A DNA stretch of 64,000 bases, from positions 18,589,634 through 18,653,633 of the forward strand of contig NC_054081.1 in NCBI RefSeq assembly GCF_017562075.2, written 5' to 3'. Below are positions 49,375-62,208 of the stretch, in pieces; position 1 is the stretch's first letter, and each line of letters starts with the position of its first letter. A program made the position numbers and the translations under genes. Under the pieces are notes generated by a model. The model searched no databases, was not told where the DNA came from, and saw only the letters and a program-made list of their open reading frames with translations. Source of the DNA: Anopheles merus (taxonomy: Eukaryota > Arthropoda > Insecta > Diptera > Culicidae).

Positions 49375-52300
49375 TTGCTTGTATTAACGTATCTTGCCTT
49401 GCCACGCAGACAATCGGATGGATTTTTGATAAGTGTTTTGTCCTTCCCAATCGAGTGCGGATGCCGGCCGCAGGCCCTGATATTGAGGCATAATCGCAAT
49501 TCGCCTCGTGAACGCGATTCGATTATCGTTATTAGGATCAAAAAAGGAGCGTTGTGTGTGTGTGTGTTTGTGGGTTGGGGAAGGGTCTTATTCTATTGAA
49601 AGCACCACACGCTATGCCTTTGCTTGCTCGAATGAAAAGTCGAGCGCAGCAGGAAAAGCCGTGAAGGGGAAACGGCGAAGGGAAATGATTCCGCGCTTTC
49701 ACTGTTATCGCTATCGAATCGAATTCATTAGATTAATTTTACTTAATCTCTATACATTTGTAGGCAGCAGATTGTGTCGTCGTCTTCTCCGCGGATGTAA
49801 GATGCATTGCATTGAATGAGAAGACTCATCCGGCTTTCATCTTTGATTGATGTTTGCGTGATGATGGCAGCACACAAAGAACACACAGGGTGGTGGTGTG
49901 GGCAATTTATTATTCATGATGAAGACGATGGAATGTGCGACTCCGCAGCTCATTTGCAGAAATATAATTAAAACCACAGTCGTCGCGGCAGTGCGCCGAG
50001 TACCATTATCTCTTCTGTGCCGGGGTATCGTCATCGCCGAACACATTTCCTCTTCGGTGTGTAGTTGTGATGTTTATCCGAGCAATCGGAATCAATGGTT
50101 GATAACCGATTGTGGGTGCGATATCGTCCGGGGACGAACGACACACACGCGCTGTGACTCACTCATATATTGCCGAGGGCTATTGACACCTGAGGCTGTA
50201 CTGTGACCTAGACAGACGGACGGGGTCACCTACCCGCACACACGACGGGGCAAAGGTTGGGATAGAAAAGAATCGATTGAGATAAAGCCATATCGTGTGT
50301 GCGAGTTCTTTGTTTTCGTCCAAAAGGGGTTTGTCCATATTTCATCACGCATAAATCGATAAACTATCGATGTTGTTGGACCACCTTATTTTTGTCTGGT
50401 TGAGCGAAGGTGCGGTCGGGAATGCAGAGAAGCGCACGTGTACCGGCCGGATCGCTCACGCCAAAAATTAAAAAAAAAATAAAGAAAAAGACAGAGGCCT
50501 CCCGGAGACAACGCCGTTCGGTATGAAATTTGACACCCAGGACTCGCTTACGGCGCGCATGGTGGTGGCGCACTTGATGCGAGCGTGCACGCGGACACTT
50601 GAAGTAGGCGTCGTGCGATGTATTTTGTAGGATGCGGGTCTCGTGCTTGCTCTGCGGGGGGTTTTGTTGCCCAAAACAGAACCCGAGCTGTGAAGAGAGG
50701 AGCCCGTGCGAAGAATGATGATGCCCCTCGCTACCTAGTGTTGGAGATGGTTGTGCTTTACGCGCCACTTGCAGGCGAGAGTGATTGAGCCCCCGTCGGT
50801 ATACTGTGGAACCTACGAGCGGGGAAAGATTACAAGAAAAAAAAAAAAACAATAATAATCCCCGTCTGAAAAATTATGCGGGTGCTACTCCGATTGATGA
50901 TTGACGATGTCGTCGCTCCTTGCGTTATGTTGCGTCAAAAGGCAACAAACAAAAATGGAACAAGACCCACGAACCTAAGTAGCACGTGTGGGGTGCAGCG
51001 AGTGAAAATGTCAAAATAATGCTTCTTTGTGTTTTATTAAGTTCCGGTTAAAAAAAAGGGGTAATGAACTTGGTGTGGGAATCAATGCGCCCGACAACGA
51101 AACTATTTAGTGTTCTCATAAAACAACACCAACGTGGCCCAGTTTTGCGCGCATCTAAAGACACGTGCAGCACACACACACAGACACAAGTGCGCATGTA
51201 TGAATTAATTAATGTAATTCAGCTCGCGCTCTCCCGCCTTCCCAACCACAGCGGAAATGCAATCACACATACACACAAACCGGAAAAGAGGTCTCATTTG
51301 ATGTTCATTTGCACTGGGAGGAGTGTGATTACTGTGGTGAAATAGAAAAAAGGGTTAAAGAGAGGAAGAAACAGAGAGCGAGAGAGATGTAAATCAACAG
51401 GATATGGAGTACTTCTGCAGGAGAAGAAGAAAAAAAAAATAAAAAAACACATTCGGAAAGGGATCCGAGGTTGCCGCGTCCTCTCTGGGGACGACCTCCA
51501 CAGGGGATTTTCCCTGGGATTGGCTTTTTCGGGAATGATAATGGCAATATCCCACACAGGGTGGTGGGTAAGTGATTGGTTTCCCACGATTCGCATGCTT
51601 GGGGTGGGCAAATTAGGTGTTAGCGTAACCACAAAAAGAACTTTGTGTGTGTGTTTTTTTTCCTGTGTATTGATTTACGGTGTGTCCCGGCGGGGTCTAA
51701 AACATATGCGGGCTTTCGTACGCTGGTGTGTAAGGTTGTCGTAGCCGCTACCAAACGGTGCAAAAAACGACGGTGCCGCTGCAAAAAGGAAAACGGAGGA
51801 GAAAAGTGGGTTTTGATTTCAATGTTTGCTGTGGAAGGTGCGATTTAATTAGCATTGGTGCTTGCTGGGATGCAATGTATTAATCCATTTATCCAAAAAT
51901 GTCTCGCACAAGTGCGCACAGCCATGGCAAGATGGTTCGATGCAATCGATAATAGTTATTGCGAGATTATTAGTGAGGAAGATGGAATTATCTCCCCATG
52001 CAAACCAGCGGAAGCTCACACTCACTCCCCTCCACCGTGCCAACCGTTTGACGTATTCGTTCCTTGGTCATGGTAGCGGGGATTCTCGGAAGCTCGTAAC
52101 AAGGGTACCACCGGGCTGTAAAAACCACCTGCAACCAGTGTTCACCCGCGGTCCACACGGCGCACCAATTAAATCCTCAAAGTGTTTGGTATGATCACGC
52201 AACCTAATCAGAGCAGCTACCTCCCCCCGGCCGCGGAATTACCACATGCACATCCCCGGCGAGCCGGCGTTGCGTGGCTGTGCGTGCTAGGAGTAATGCT

Positions 52301-55300
52301 GCACTACCAACACTGGAATCTTGCTGGATCTAATCGGACCTTTTTTGGACTAATTCCTTTTCACAACGTTTTCACGAGGGGGCGAACGCGCGGTTCGGAG
52401 TTCATATAATATGCGGAAGCAGCAGTAACAGAACAAAACGCACGAAACGGAAGCGGACACAGACCCCTTGGTGTGTGTACAGTCACCACACAGTCTGGCT
52501 GGACTGGATGTGGAAGCGCAGAAGAAAGCGGAACAATAATAACAGATATTTATCCTTTTTTATCGTTTTAGATTGTTCCATCGGGGGAAGATGATATTTT
52601 TCTAGATTGCCACCGAGGGGGAAGCGAAGGGGTCTGTGTCCACCGACCGATCCATCCTTCCACATCGAACCCTCCCTCACCCTTGTGTCTTCGTGGAACG
52701 GCCGAACCCCGAACCCCGAACACTTTTCTGACCATATGGTGTTGATGAATTCTGATTCAATTTCAATAACCAGCGGTGCTTAGAGCGTTTGTTACCCTCA
52801 CCATTCCCTCCCTCCGCTCAAAATCACCCTCTCGCCCGCGTTTTAGTGTGTGTGTGTTCCCTCCCCGTTCAGGGATGATGATAATGCATTTGTAGTAATA
52901 ACTATTTCACTCTCCTCCTTCCGCTCCGCTGACAATTCCTCCGCGCGCGCAAACAAGGACACGGTTGCAGTGGTGTGTGTGGTGTTTTGGGTGGGAGGAT
53001 GGAGGGTGTCATGTCATGGCTTTTCTCCGCGCATTTCCGGTTTCTGACTCGCCGGTTTCGAGTGTCTGTGTATGCATATCTCCCCCCCCCCTTTCCCCCC
53101 CCTGCTCGACAATCGTAACGCGGGGTGAACACGTGCACACATTCGCTTTTGTGCGTGGTGTGATGAGGGAAAAAATCGAGGACCTAATCGACCGCGTAGT
53201 GTGTGTGCAGCGCAGTGAGACGCACTTGGCGCGCGCTGGTAGGGAAACGGAGAGGTGAAGGACCGGACCCCCGGACCCTTTCGTACGACGCCGTTCCAGA
53301 TCCAGATGTAGCGTTGTTCAAGTGTGGATTTCGGGTGCGTTTCTCTATCCGTTCTTCAATTCCCTCGCACACACACACAGCATTATGTTTTTGGTGTTTT
53401 TGGACGATTGAAAGAGAGAAGAAACAAGCAACTGTAAGGTGTACGGTATTAATTATTTAGCGGGAGGTTAATTATTTAGCGTAACAAGTTGATTTATTTT
53501 TGTGTAGTGGTATTTTAGCTTGCTTTGTTTGCCACTGCTACTAAATTAATTGTTCGATTTGAGCAACCGATTCATCCTATAGCAGAGTGGAGTTACCAAA
53601 CCGCCAGTAGAGCGAAGATTCTGTGAAGATTAGGTACAGAAAGGAAGCGGATTTGTAACGACCACGTCAGTTTTAGCCCTCACGAATTTCTGTACAGCAT
53701 GACAAGCTCGTTTTTTATTACAATCTTGCACACATACCCCTTTTGCATTTAGACCATTGGCAGGTGTTGTGTTGCGCGCTTCGGGGAAAACGTTTAACGG
53801 AACCTTTACCTTCTAAAGACACCGTTTTCCATAACGGTTCCACCACAACGCCCTGGCTTCCCACGGTTCGGTTTAACTGTAAGGAGATATATCACCTATA
53901 GCAGGAGTAGTCACACAGGATGACGACTCATCGCTGAGTGTAAGCGAGAGCAGCAAGCAGAAAAAAGGTGTGATGGATGCAAATCAATTTGAATAAAATC
54001 AATCGCAGGATGACAACAAGCACACCTCCCTTTTTGGTTGGCATTTTTAACCGTCGTCGACGTCATCATCGCGAAGCAATAAATATTAATCAATCCCATC
54101 TTTCTCTCTCTATCTGCAGATATTTATGAGGTTAAGGGGGAAACAGGAATGGCTGCTTTGCATGATGAGTATAAAATCTCTTTCGTCATCTGGAATATAA
54201 ATTTTTATAAAAAGGCGGTGCAAACGCAGGTCCCCTGCTTACATTTTTCCACTTGTGAATGCAGCAGGTTCCCATGGAGAGGAGTTTAAATCTGTCGTAT
54301 CATCCTTGTCTGTGCAGGTACGCATAGCGAATGAAATGTAGATAAAGATATGTGTGTGTGTGTGCTTGCTAAAAATTAACACAAACGCATTTAATTGTGA
54401 TCGAAAGCGTTTAGTTTTCATGAAAAAAAGGGGAAAGAAGAGGGTTCTCGCACCTGCATCATAACTATTTACCAAACGCGAGTAGGACAGGACAGGGGTT
54501 ACCCGGGGAATCGTGGTGTTGGTACCTGTTTTGCAAGTGATATTTTTACAACTGGGTGCGGCGCGCATGTTCTCAGCTTCTTCGTCTCGTTTCCCAAGTT
54601 GTGTTGCTATGGTTGGGTAAGGGGGTTTCCCACCTGTACCACCCGACGAGGCGACGACTTGGCTGCTTTTTGCCCGTATTTACGAATCTGGTTTTTGTTT
54701 CCCCTCGAGGGCTTTTCTCTATACACGCCGCCGGCGGGAGGGCGATGAAACGAACACGCTTTGAATGCATATTGTAAGCTGCGCGCACACACACACACAG
54801 AACACGGTACAAGATGCCGATGGTGCAGTGTGTGCGGCACCAGAGGAGACTGATGGCATGTGATTTTGTGGCGCGCAAGGTTATTAGAAACGATTTATTA
54901 TGCACCGAAAAGTGTCGTCGTTGTTGATGCGACGAGGTCGTGCGATCGGTACGCGGCAGGTTTTTACGCGGTACCGGGACCCCTTGGTTTGTCGTTTAAT
55001 TTGTGTCTCCTCTAGCCATAGCCGGAAAACCCCCGAAGTGGCGAAGGGTTCGGAAACAGGATTCATTACCATATTTTCACGTGTGCCCTGCAGCTTGCAG
55101 AGTCCTGCCAAACAACAGGTATTTGGGAGAAACCGGTAACATTAGAATACCGGTGTGCTGCAGCACCACACAGCTCATCGGTGACAGGTTGCCACTGGTT
55201 GATCTTTTGAGCGTCGCCGAACAAACGGTTTCGGATGCGCCTTTAAGATTGTTGTGCGCTTAGACACATCCTTTTCCTTTCAAACTGACACGCTGGGTGC

Positions 55301-55846
55301 GTCAAGGTGTGTGTGTGTGCTACAGCGTGTGGTATAGCGCGCAACCCGCATTTTCGCAGCTGCGTTCTTCTAGTTTAATTGCCCTTCATGCCTTTGTCTC
55401 CATACATGGTTCATCGGGGGGTTTACTTTTTTTTACTGTTGTCCAAAAGAGATCTGGAGTGTCCGGTTTTGCCAACATACACCCGAATCGTCTTCAAACG
55501 CAGTGATTTCCTGCCTTTTATTGCACCCATCGGCAGACATTGTCTCTCCCTCCCAGCACACTCCCATGGGAGCAAAAAGGGCGCACGTGAATGCGCCCGC
55601 ATCTCATTTACGCGCGTCAATGCTGGAAAAGCGCGCGCGAACGCAAGCATTAATAAAATACTTATTTTATTGCCCGTCTCGTCGCTCCGGTTTTTGGTAG
55701 GGGCTGCGTTTGTTGCGTCGCTGTTTTGGTTTTGTGTTTTTGGGAAGCGTTTAGAAACGGACTACATTGTATACGCATGGTGTGCCAATAAATGATTAGA
55801 TTAGTGGATCGATTTCAATTTGCACACGACTAGGGGAGCTATCTAA

Positions 55847-55956
<110 letters not shown>

Positions 55957-57569
55957 TTTAAACCTTGCCACACTTCAGTGGCGTCGAAAGGTTTAAAATG
56001 GTAAAAATGATTTGGCTGGCCTTGGATGTAATATGATTTTCTGTTTCCAGTTATTCGAGATAATGGTTCGATCACGCCAGCCTGAACCCTTTTCTCACGA
56101 TAACTTTTCAAGATCAAAATTTATTTTCCCACCAGTTCGAACTATAATTCAATCGTATTTTTGGGGCTCTCCGGCTCGACGTATCATACAAAAAAAAGGA
56201 AAAGAAAAAAAGGTCGTAAGAAGAGCGTCTTTGATTTTTGTGTGGGAAAATGTATAAAAGTCGAACATATCAAATACCGTGTCCTCCTTCTATTGTTAAA
56301 ACTGATTGTCTATATGTTTTTTTGCTTCATTCAGATTTGCTACATCGACGAAAAAAAGACAAATGCCACCACGGAACAGTAATTAAGTGCAAGTAGCGCG
56401 CCTCTCAAGGAGCAAAAGAGCTCCCCCTCCAAACAATAGCAATATTTATCGACCATTGATGGCGACGGCATTGGTTAGCAAAAAAAACTGGACCATCAAA
56501 TAAAACGACAAAAAAAAAAACGGAAAGCTGCTCCCCCTTAGCCCAAACCGAAAGTTAAAGAAAACAATTGAAGAAAAACGGGCAAGGGTGCGAACATCAT
56601 GTGTGTCCCCTTTTCGTGTTATGTTCCTAAAGAACTGAAGTGGAACTTTTGAGCCTCCGTTTTTAGTTCCCACACATACACACACATACACGGTGTTTTG
56701 GTTTCGCTGTCACTGCCAAGAGAGAAAACTATCGACGGAGTAAAATGTTCTGCAAAAAAAACCCACATTCGTAGTAAGAGCTTGTGGTGCCGCACCCTGT
56801 CAAGGAAATCAATATTAAAATCAATATACGTTTATAACGAGTCAGTGATCGTCTCAAAATCAGGAGAAAGGGTAGGGTGGAGGGGGGGGGGGTACCCCCC
56901 AAGTCTTCCCACAACAGTCAAATTGAGGAAGTCCTGGTGGACGGTGCTCTGAGGTTTGTATTTTTATTTGCAACCAGTTGTTTTATGGCTAACATGCAAG
57001 CGTTGGGGCATGAGGATAGATGTTTTGTAATACATTTTTTTGCGTTTTTCTCTCTCCGTAGGTTCCGTCTGTCTGAAAACATTGGTCGAGCGTGAACAAA
57101 AGCGGGAAGCAGGCACTCTTCTGCCCTTTTTTTAATTACGAGCCTACGGGCGGGACGGCTGCGTGTCTTGGAAGACGTTTTTTCTCGTTGTACTTTTTTG
57201 ATAGCGCTGTTAGTGTTTTGTTCCCACCAAATCTCCCCATAAGAGCCTGGGCATTGCTGATCAGTGAGGAAGAAAAGCAAAGTTCGTCCCGTGGACCGAC
57301 GGTCCCGTAAACCACTCCCCTTCGGTTGCGCTTGTTGTGCGCTCTTCGGCTGTGCGGTGCCATATGCTGTCCCTGTTTATTTGCCGGGAAGTGGAAGCCA
57401 GAGCCGCAGCAACACAATCTTTCTGGTGTGTACCCCGTCGGTCCGGGGTCCGGCAGCAACGCTGCAACTCGGTCCGTTTGTCGCTTGGACGCAACAAGTT
57501 ACCAGCCGGCACAGCATCTGCAACAGCGCCGAATGTCGCACGCAGGCGGAGAACTGCGCATGATACACG

Positions 57570-57867
57570 TATAAAAGCGGCTCGCCCGAGTGTGTCGGAA
57601 CTTTAGTTTCTTCGGAACCGTCTTCATCTAGACTTCTAGAGCTTGAGCTCTCGTGCACGATTTCGAAGCACTTTTTTGAGTTGTTGTAAAAAGAATCAGC
57701 TGTAAAACATCTCGTGTGTGTGTGCGTGCGTGCAGTGTGTGCTAGTGAAGCTGACAGCCGTTGAACGACCCAGCTCGTCGGGTGCAAAGGACACGCAAAA
57801 CATTTTAGCGGGTGTCACGCATTTGTTTGCGAGTCGAGTCATTCGCTGTAGGTCAGGCTAAGCGAGC
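57570..57867 (+). promoter_or_regulatory. TATA-box promoter and 5' leader of the 57868 gene
   Basis: CACGTATAAAAGCGGC places TATAAAA at 57570-57576. Transcription would start about 30 bases on, near 57600-57606, where GAACTTTAGTTTC offers a weak initiator. The leader of roughly 265 bases has an in-frame TAA nine bases before the ATG (TAAGCGAGCATGG), which fixes the start codon, and the ATG context (A at -3, G at +4) is favourable. Confidence 0.6.
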
Positions 57868-58311
57868 ATGGCGGTCAAATACGATGCGGATGCGGAGAAG
57901 GAAGGCGTCGCCAGTGGGTCGAAAGCACCACCATCCTCACCAATACACGACGACAATCAAACGGATCCAACCTTCCAAGCCCCACCACACATGATGGAGG
58001 AGCAGTACGTTTACTACCCGGAGGACGTGTTTGTGATGATACAGGTCGTACGCATTAGATGGTTGCTGCGCTTGATTATCTCCCATCTGGTATCTCAAGG
58101 TGAGTAACGGTGGAGCACACTTGGGTGAAGTGTCTTGCTCAGTGATTTGATGGTCATTTTACTACCAAAGTTCACGGTGTTTGTCGTTCTGATCCAATTT
58201 TCTCCGTTTCTCGTCCTGCTAGTGCTGATATCTTACATGGATTATTCACCCCAGGGACAGTATATGTGCCAAATCGTAATGTTGGTGTTGCTGTACTATT
58301 ATGGCATTTAA
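57868..58311 (+). CDS. Two-exon gene for a 106-residue protein with two hydrophobic segments
   Basis: Exon 1 is 57868-58099 and ends at a strong donor (CAAG|GTGAGT). The 123-bp intron ends in a long pyrimidine run and CTAG at 58222; exon 2 is 58223-58311 with TAA. The joined length (321 bp) is a multiple of three and the phase matches. Residues 1 to about 45 are acidic, proline-rich and disordered (DADAEKEGVASGSKAPPSSP), followed by EEQYVYYPEDVF. Two hydrophobic stretches follow, about residues 56-82 (WLLRLIISHLVSQVLISY) and 91-106 (CQIVMLVLLYYYGI), split by DYSPQGQ. That suggests a small membrane-hairpin protein with a cytosolic tail. I do not recognise the family. A rival exon-2 frame ending in GNTDAEAEDEE is open but does not fit the exon-1 phase. 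Confidence 0.55.
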
Positions 58312-58639
58312 ATGGTAACACCGATGCTGAAGCGGAAGATGAGGAGTAAAAGAAGGAGGGACCATATGATGTCATCGATTCGCCTAGCGGCAGCCAGCAG
58401 CAGCTCAGCTTCTTTTCTGTTAGTATGGACTCGGATCGGAGGACACGTTTTCGAGTTCTTGGGCGATACCAAACCCCACCGCAGTCATCCTGTTGTTAGC
58501 CACATCAACAATTTCACCTAGTAGTAGTTTACTTGAGATTCTGTAGTGGTTTTTGCTACAGTGTGTCAGCTCCTTACCATCCTACAAGTTGCTTACGTAA
58601 GCGTTTAGGGATGGGAAAACAATCTTAGATGTAACCGCT

Positions 58640-58692
58640 CAAAGTTTGCAGCGATAGACCAACTGCGCGATGGTTTATCGCTCCACACTTTG
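58640..58692 (+). ncRNA. Imperfect 22-bp stem-loop
   Basis: CAAAGTTTGCAGCGATAGAC plus CA pairs with the segment ending at 58692: 19 Watson-Crick pairs, one G-U and two mismatches, around a nine-base loop (ACTGCGCGA). It lies about 330 bases after the stop codon of the preceding gene, so it may be a 3' UTR structure; it is short for a pre-miRNA. Confidence 0.4.
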
Positions 58693-60732
58693 CTTTGTTT
58701 TTATTTTACTTCTTTTTATTAACTTCATAACCCCATAAACCCATCCCCTGAACCCATAAACAGTTTTCTATAGTATTAAAATGAATCCACCTGTACATAT
58801 AGGTTCTACCAGCATCACTCTCCATCCAATTGCGACATGCAATCGATACGGTGCCTTTTTGCCCACTGTCCAACCCCAAAACACCGGCTCAATGCGTTTG
58901 AATGGACTTTAAACGCATTTGACGCCATCTTGTAAATATTACGACACGAGGCAAAGAGGTAACCCCCCACTAGGTATCTGCTTGCACTGACAAGAAGATG
59001 AATAAGGTAGTTTAAGCGTAATAGTATCTAAGTTTAGGAAATAAGGAATAATAATACCTAAGGTTTAGAAGATAAGGGATTTACCCTTTAGAAGGGTAAA
59101 GGAGTGTGTTGGTTGGTGTTTAGCCAGCGCTAATAGTTCGTTTGAACTGAACTGCTCTTCATATAAAGTGCAGTTCAACTATCAAACCAAGGGCCGGGGT
59201 ATCTGCAATGTACAAACATGGTTAAGATGTTTGTTTGTTCCTTCGCATTGTTGCGAAAGACAAGCAAAACTCGAACCATTTTAGGCGATAAGGTTTACTT
59301 TCGAAGTAAAAATTAAGATAAGTCTGACTTCAGATTTTTTTAGCTGCACTTAGATGTAAATGCGCAGCTGTACCTGTATGAAGGCTTCAGGGTTCGTTCT
59401 TATTTGCTGACTGTCCATAATCTAATGTACAAAAAGTTTGTACGACATGTAAATATCGGACACGAAGCAAATAAGTAACAAAATTAGTTCTGTAAGATTG
59501 GGAAGGGATTTACAGCATAAAAATAACAATAATAATATTAATAATGTTAAGGAACGCAAGATGAGAAGATAAAAATAAGAACTAAGTAGACATAAGACGT
59601 AAAAGAATGCGAAGAAAGATTGTATAAGGTGAGGTTGGGAGATATAAATATGATCATATCTCTTAACTTTACCTTATAGACTATAGATATGCATACATAT
59701 AAATGTATAAGTATATATTTCTATATATACAGACATTTCAACATTTCTATTAGATTCAGGGAAATGATCCACTGTTAGTAAGGAAACACGCGCGCAGGAG
59801 CTCTTGTAAGTAGTGCTAGTAGGTGAAAAGATTGATGAGGCCGGCATTCAGACAGAAAAGTACTATAAAATTGTTCCAGATTTAGATAAAGGACTACGAA
59901 TATTGTCTTCTTCTTTATTCGTCAAAGCATTCTCATACTCTTGCTCGTCCAACAAAAAAAAAAGAGTGAGAGAGGGATGGTGATCATCCACTTGGTGCCA
60001 GTTCGGAATGGAACTCACGGCGGCTGCTCTAATCGAAGGTGCTCGTTCAATCGGGCTGTGAATAATCCCTGTTAGTGTTGTTGTTTATAACATTGTTATC
60101 ATCACACGTGTCTACATATACTTCCTGCAGGAGTTTTTACTCGCTTCCTAGCCACATGCCAATAAATGGTGCGCACCACTTCGCTTCTAAATGTTAAAAA
60201 GAAAACCATTACTATTATTAGCATCGGCTTTATCAGCTGAGTGCAACTACTAACCAGCCGTGTATTAGACTACAACATAAAGACTTGCAAATAGCCTTGA
60301 AAAGATACTAATATCCATCGTATATATGTAATCAATCACGTGCAGTAGTGGAAACGTTTCCTACTACTTTCAGAAATAAATAATCATATGTGTGTGTTGC
60401 AGTTGCTTTCTGTGTCTACATACAAAAAAAAAAAAACATGCTTTTGTGTATTTATTTCGATTTGCTTCACAAATAACAGCTCCGATGCCTACAATAGAGT
60501 TGGAAAATCTCGAAATCTATATTTGAAGACAGTCTTAGGCGGCGCTCTGGCAGCAATTGAACAAGCCATCCGACTCGAACAAACGCATACGACGTATATG
60601 GAGGTGCACCGTTAGACAACGCTCCTTTTTTTTAACTAACTACAACGGTCAACGGTCATGATGACTTCCTTTAACAGAAAATTCAAATTTGAATATACGT
60701 ACTCATACGGCAGTGTTGCCTATCGTTTATGC
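58693..60732. other. Region between the two genes, several small hairpins, no firm gene
   Basis: Four further small inverted repeats occur: 59080-59100 (TTTACCCTT/AAGGGTAAA), 59140-59187, about 59226-59271 and about 59414-59462. The sequence is otherwise A+T-rich. AATAAA signals at about 60163 and 60374 could end the upstream transcript. A frame at 60480-60615 following an AACAG acceptor reads LYLKTVLGGALAAIEQAI and ends in TAG. It would need a phase-2 donor that I could not find upstream, so I do not call it a gene. Confidence 0.4.
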
Positions 60733-60964
60733 CAGTGCTACCGAACCTTTTTAGGATCGCGGACCACTTGGCTTTGAAAATACATTTGCCGCGGATAACA
60801 TCGATTGTGGGCATACATTTTATGGATTTAGATCAAAATTTTTAATTAACATTATATTGAAATCTTATTCAATCTGTTGAAAAACGCGTTATCTTTTAAA
60901 AAAGCAAGTTTTTTTGCAGATCACTTCTGTTAACGCCCCGGACTACAGGTTTTGGAGACCACTG
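60733..60964. mobile_element. hAT-type MITE, 232 bp
   Basis: The left end CAGTGCTACCGAACCTTTTT and the right end, whose complement begins CAGTGGTCTCCAAAACCTGT, are related inverted termini. Flanking octamers GTTTATGC (60725-60732) and ATTTATGA (60965-60972) agree at six of eight positions, the hAT duplication size. Subterminal CGCGGACC on the left and its relatives on the right match the family of the 62209 element. No coding capacity. Confidence 0.7.
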
Positions 60965-61263
60965 ATTTATGATACTAATCAAATTTATTCCAGTTTACCT
61001 ATCGTAATCCAATTACTATCGTAGTCAATGGTCTGTGAAATGTCAAATAAGTACGTCATCTGGCACTGTCTTGCGCATCCGCCGCCGCTAGCAAAACTTG
61101 GTGTTGGGTGGCCAACTCCTGATCTCAATTGCACTCGGGAGCTTGTACTGTGCAGACGTGTGTCCCAACTTTTCCCTGATACTCTCGCGAGCACTTTAGC
61201 TCTGTGTCTTAGGCAAATTATTGTGTACGTGTGTGTGTGTGTCGAAAGAAGCCAGACAGAAGG

Positions 61264-62123
61264 ATGGATAACATTTCTTTGAGCGAACTACTGAACCATT
61301 TCGAACAGAAGGTGAACGAAAAGCGCGATGTGCTGTATGAAAAAAGTAATGGAATGTGACGAGTGTGTGGCGGTATTTGTAGATAATAAGAAAAACTGTG
61401 TACTTTTGGCACTCTCTTCCAGTCATGCAGCCGGACTGCAACGGTTTGCGGCGTTCGTCCATGCTGCGTCAGCTCCACTGTTTGGTAGAGGCGTCGGATG
61501 CGCTCAGTACGGCCGGGCAGCACATCCGCAAAAATCATAACCGCTACCTGCACGAGTCGGCTGAGCAGCCAAAACCGAGCCGGCAGGCCCTATCCAGCGA
61601 CTCCAGCGACGAGCCGCAGGAAGAATCGAGTTCGCTCAACGAACGGTACCGATCGGCATTTGGTGTTGGTGCGCGTATGCTCGCACGGCGCAAAAAAGCG
61701 TCGCCGAAGGAACAAGTGCAACGGTCCGCTTCGAGTGGTCGAGTGGGAACGGCCAAGCCTATTGGAAGGGCACCGTCGCCGGCACCTGTGTTGCACTCGT
61801 ATGATTATCCGTGTTGTTCGGCAAGGTGGATACCGCCAAGGCCGCCGACGCCGGCTGCGGTGCGGATCGGCAGAAGGCTGGCCAGCTGGTCGACATCGCG
61901 TCCGGCATCGCCGCCATCGCCACCATCACGGTCGGCATCATCGCCATTTAAAGAGGTACGTAGGGAAAATAGGACTTTGGTTTGCTAACTTTTTTTCTTT
62001 CTATAATTTGTTTATCCTTTAACACAGTTTCGACTTCCAAATGGATGGCTAAAGCATGATGACGGCAGTCAAGCGGCTTGCGTCTATGAAGCGGATGTGA
62101 ACGTGTCGTGCACCAAGTTCTGA
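61264..62123 (+). CDS. Three-exon gene for a 236-residue protein of unknown family
   Basis: Exons are 61264-61345, 61423-61955 and 62028-62123. The first donor is weak (AAAA|GTAATG) but its acceptor is good (CTCTCTTCCAG); the second intron has a strong donor (AGAG|GTACGT) and acceptor (CCTTTAACACAG). Total length (711 bp) is a multiple of three. The N-terminal third is probably helical: LSELLNHFEQKVNEKRDVLY, then LRRSSMLRQLHCLVEASDAL and AGQHIRKNHNRYL. A Ser/Glu-rich linker (SSDSSDEPQEESSS) and a basic section (MLARRKKASPKEQ) follow. Beyond residue ~155 the annotated frame is Pro/Ser/Arg-rich and less convincing than a shifted frame in the same exon (see 61805-61951). No family is recognised. 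Start chosen as the first ATG giving the spliced frame; no TATA box is apparent. Confidence 0.55.
61805..61951 (+). other. Alternative reading frame inside exon 2 with a hydrophobic tail
   Basis: The frame one base upstream of the annotated one encodes LSVLFGKVDTAKAADAG, then a stretch reaching LVDIASGIAAIATITVGIIA and a TAA stop at 61949-61951. Of its 48 sense codons, 42 end in G or C, far above the annotated frame over the same bases, and the peptide is a plausible membrane anchor. A TGA stands directly before it (61802-61804). A one-base deletion, a sequence error or a pseudogene would explain it. It loosely recalls the second half of CD225/IFITM-type domains (K-V-D-x-A near a membrane segment), but that likeness is from memory and weak. 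Confidence 0.45.
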
Positions 62124-62208
62124 AGATGCTCTACTAAATGGAATCGACTCATCTTTGTCGTCTAATATTCACCATAAGTATTATATTCGACCCATATAAT
62201 CTATAACC

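Noticed and set aside
58172..58375. Minus-strand 67-codon frame opposite exon 2 of the 57868 gene
   Set aside because: Low-complexity serine runs and no splice or promoter signals; a shadow of the plus-strand exon.
60388..60615. Frame ending LYLKTVLGGALAAIEQAI and on to TAG, after an AACAG acceptor
   Set aside because: It looks protein-like but needs a phase-2 donor that I cannot find; the exon at 57868-58099 ends in phase 1 and would put it out of frame.
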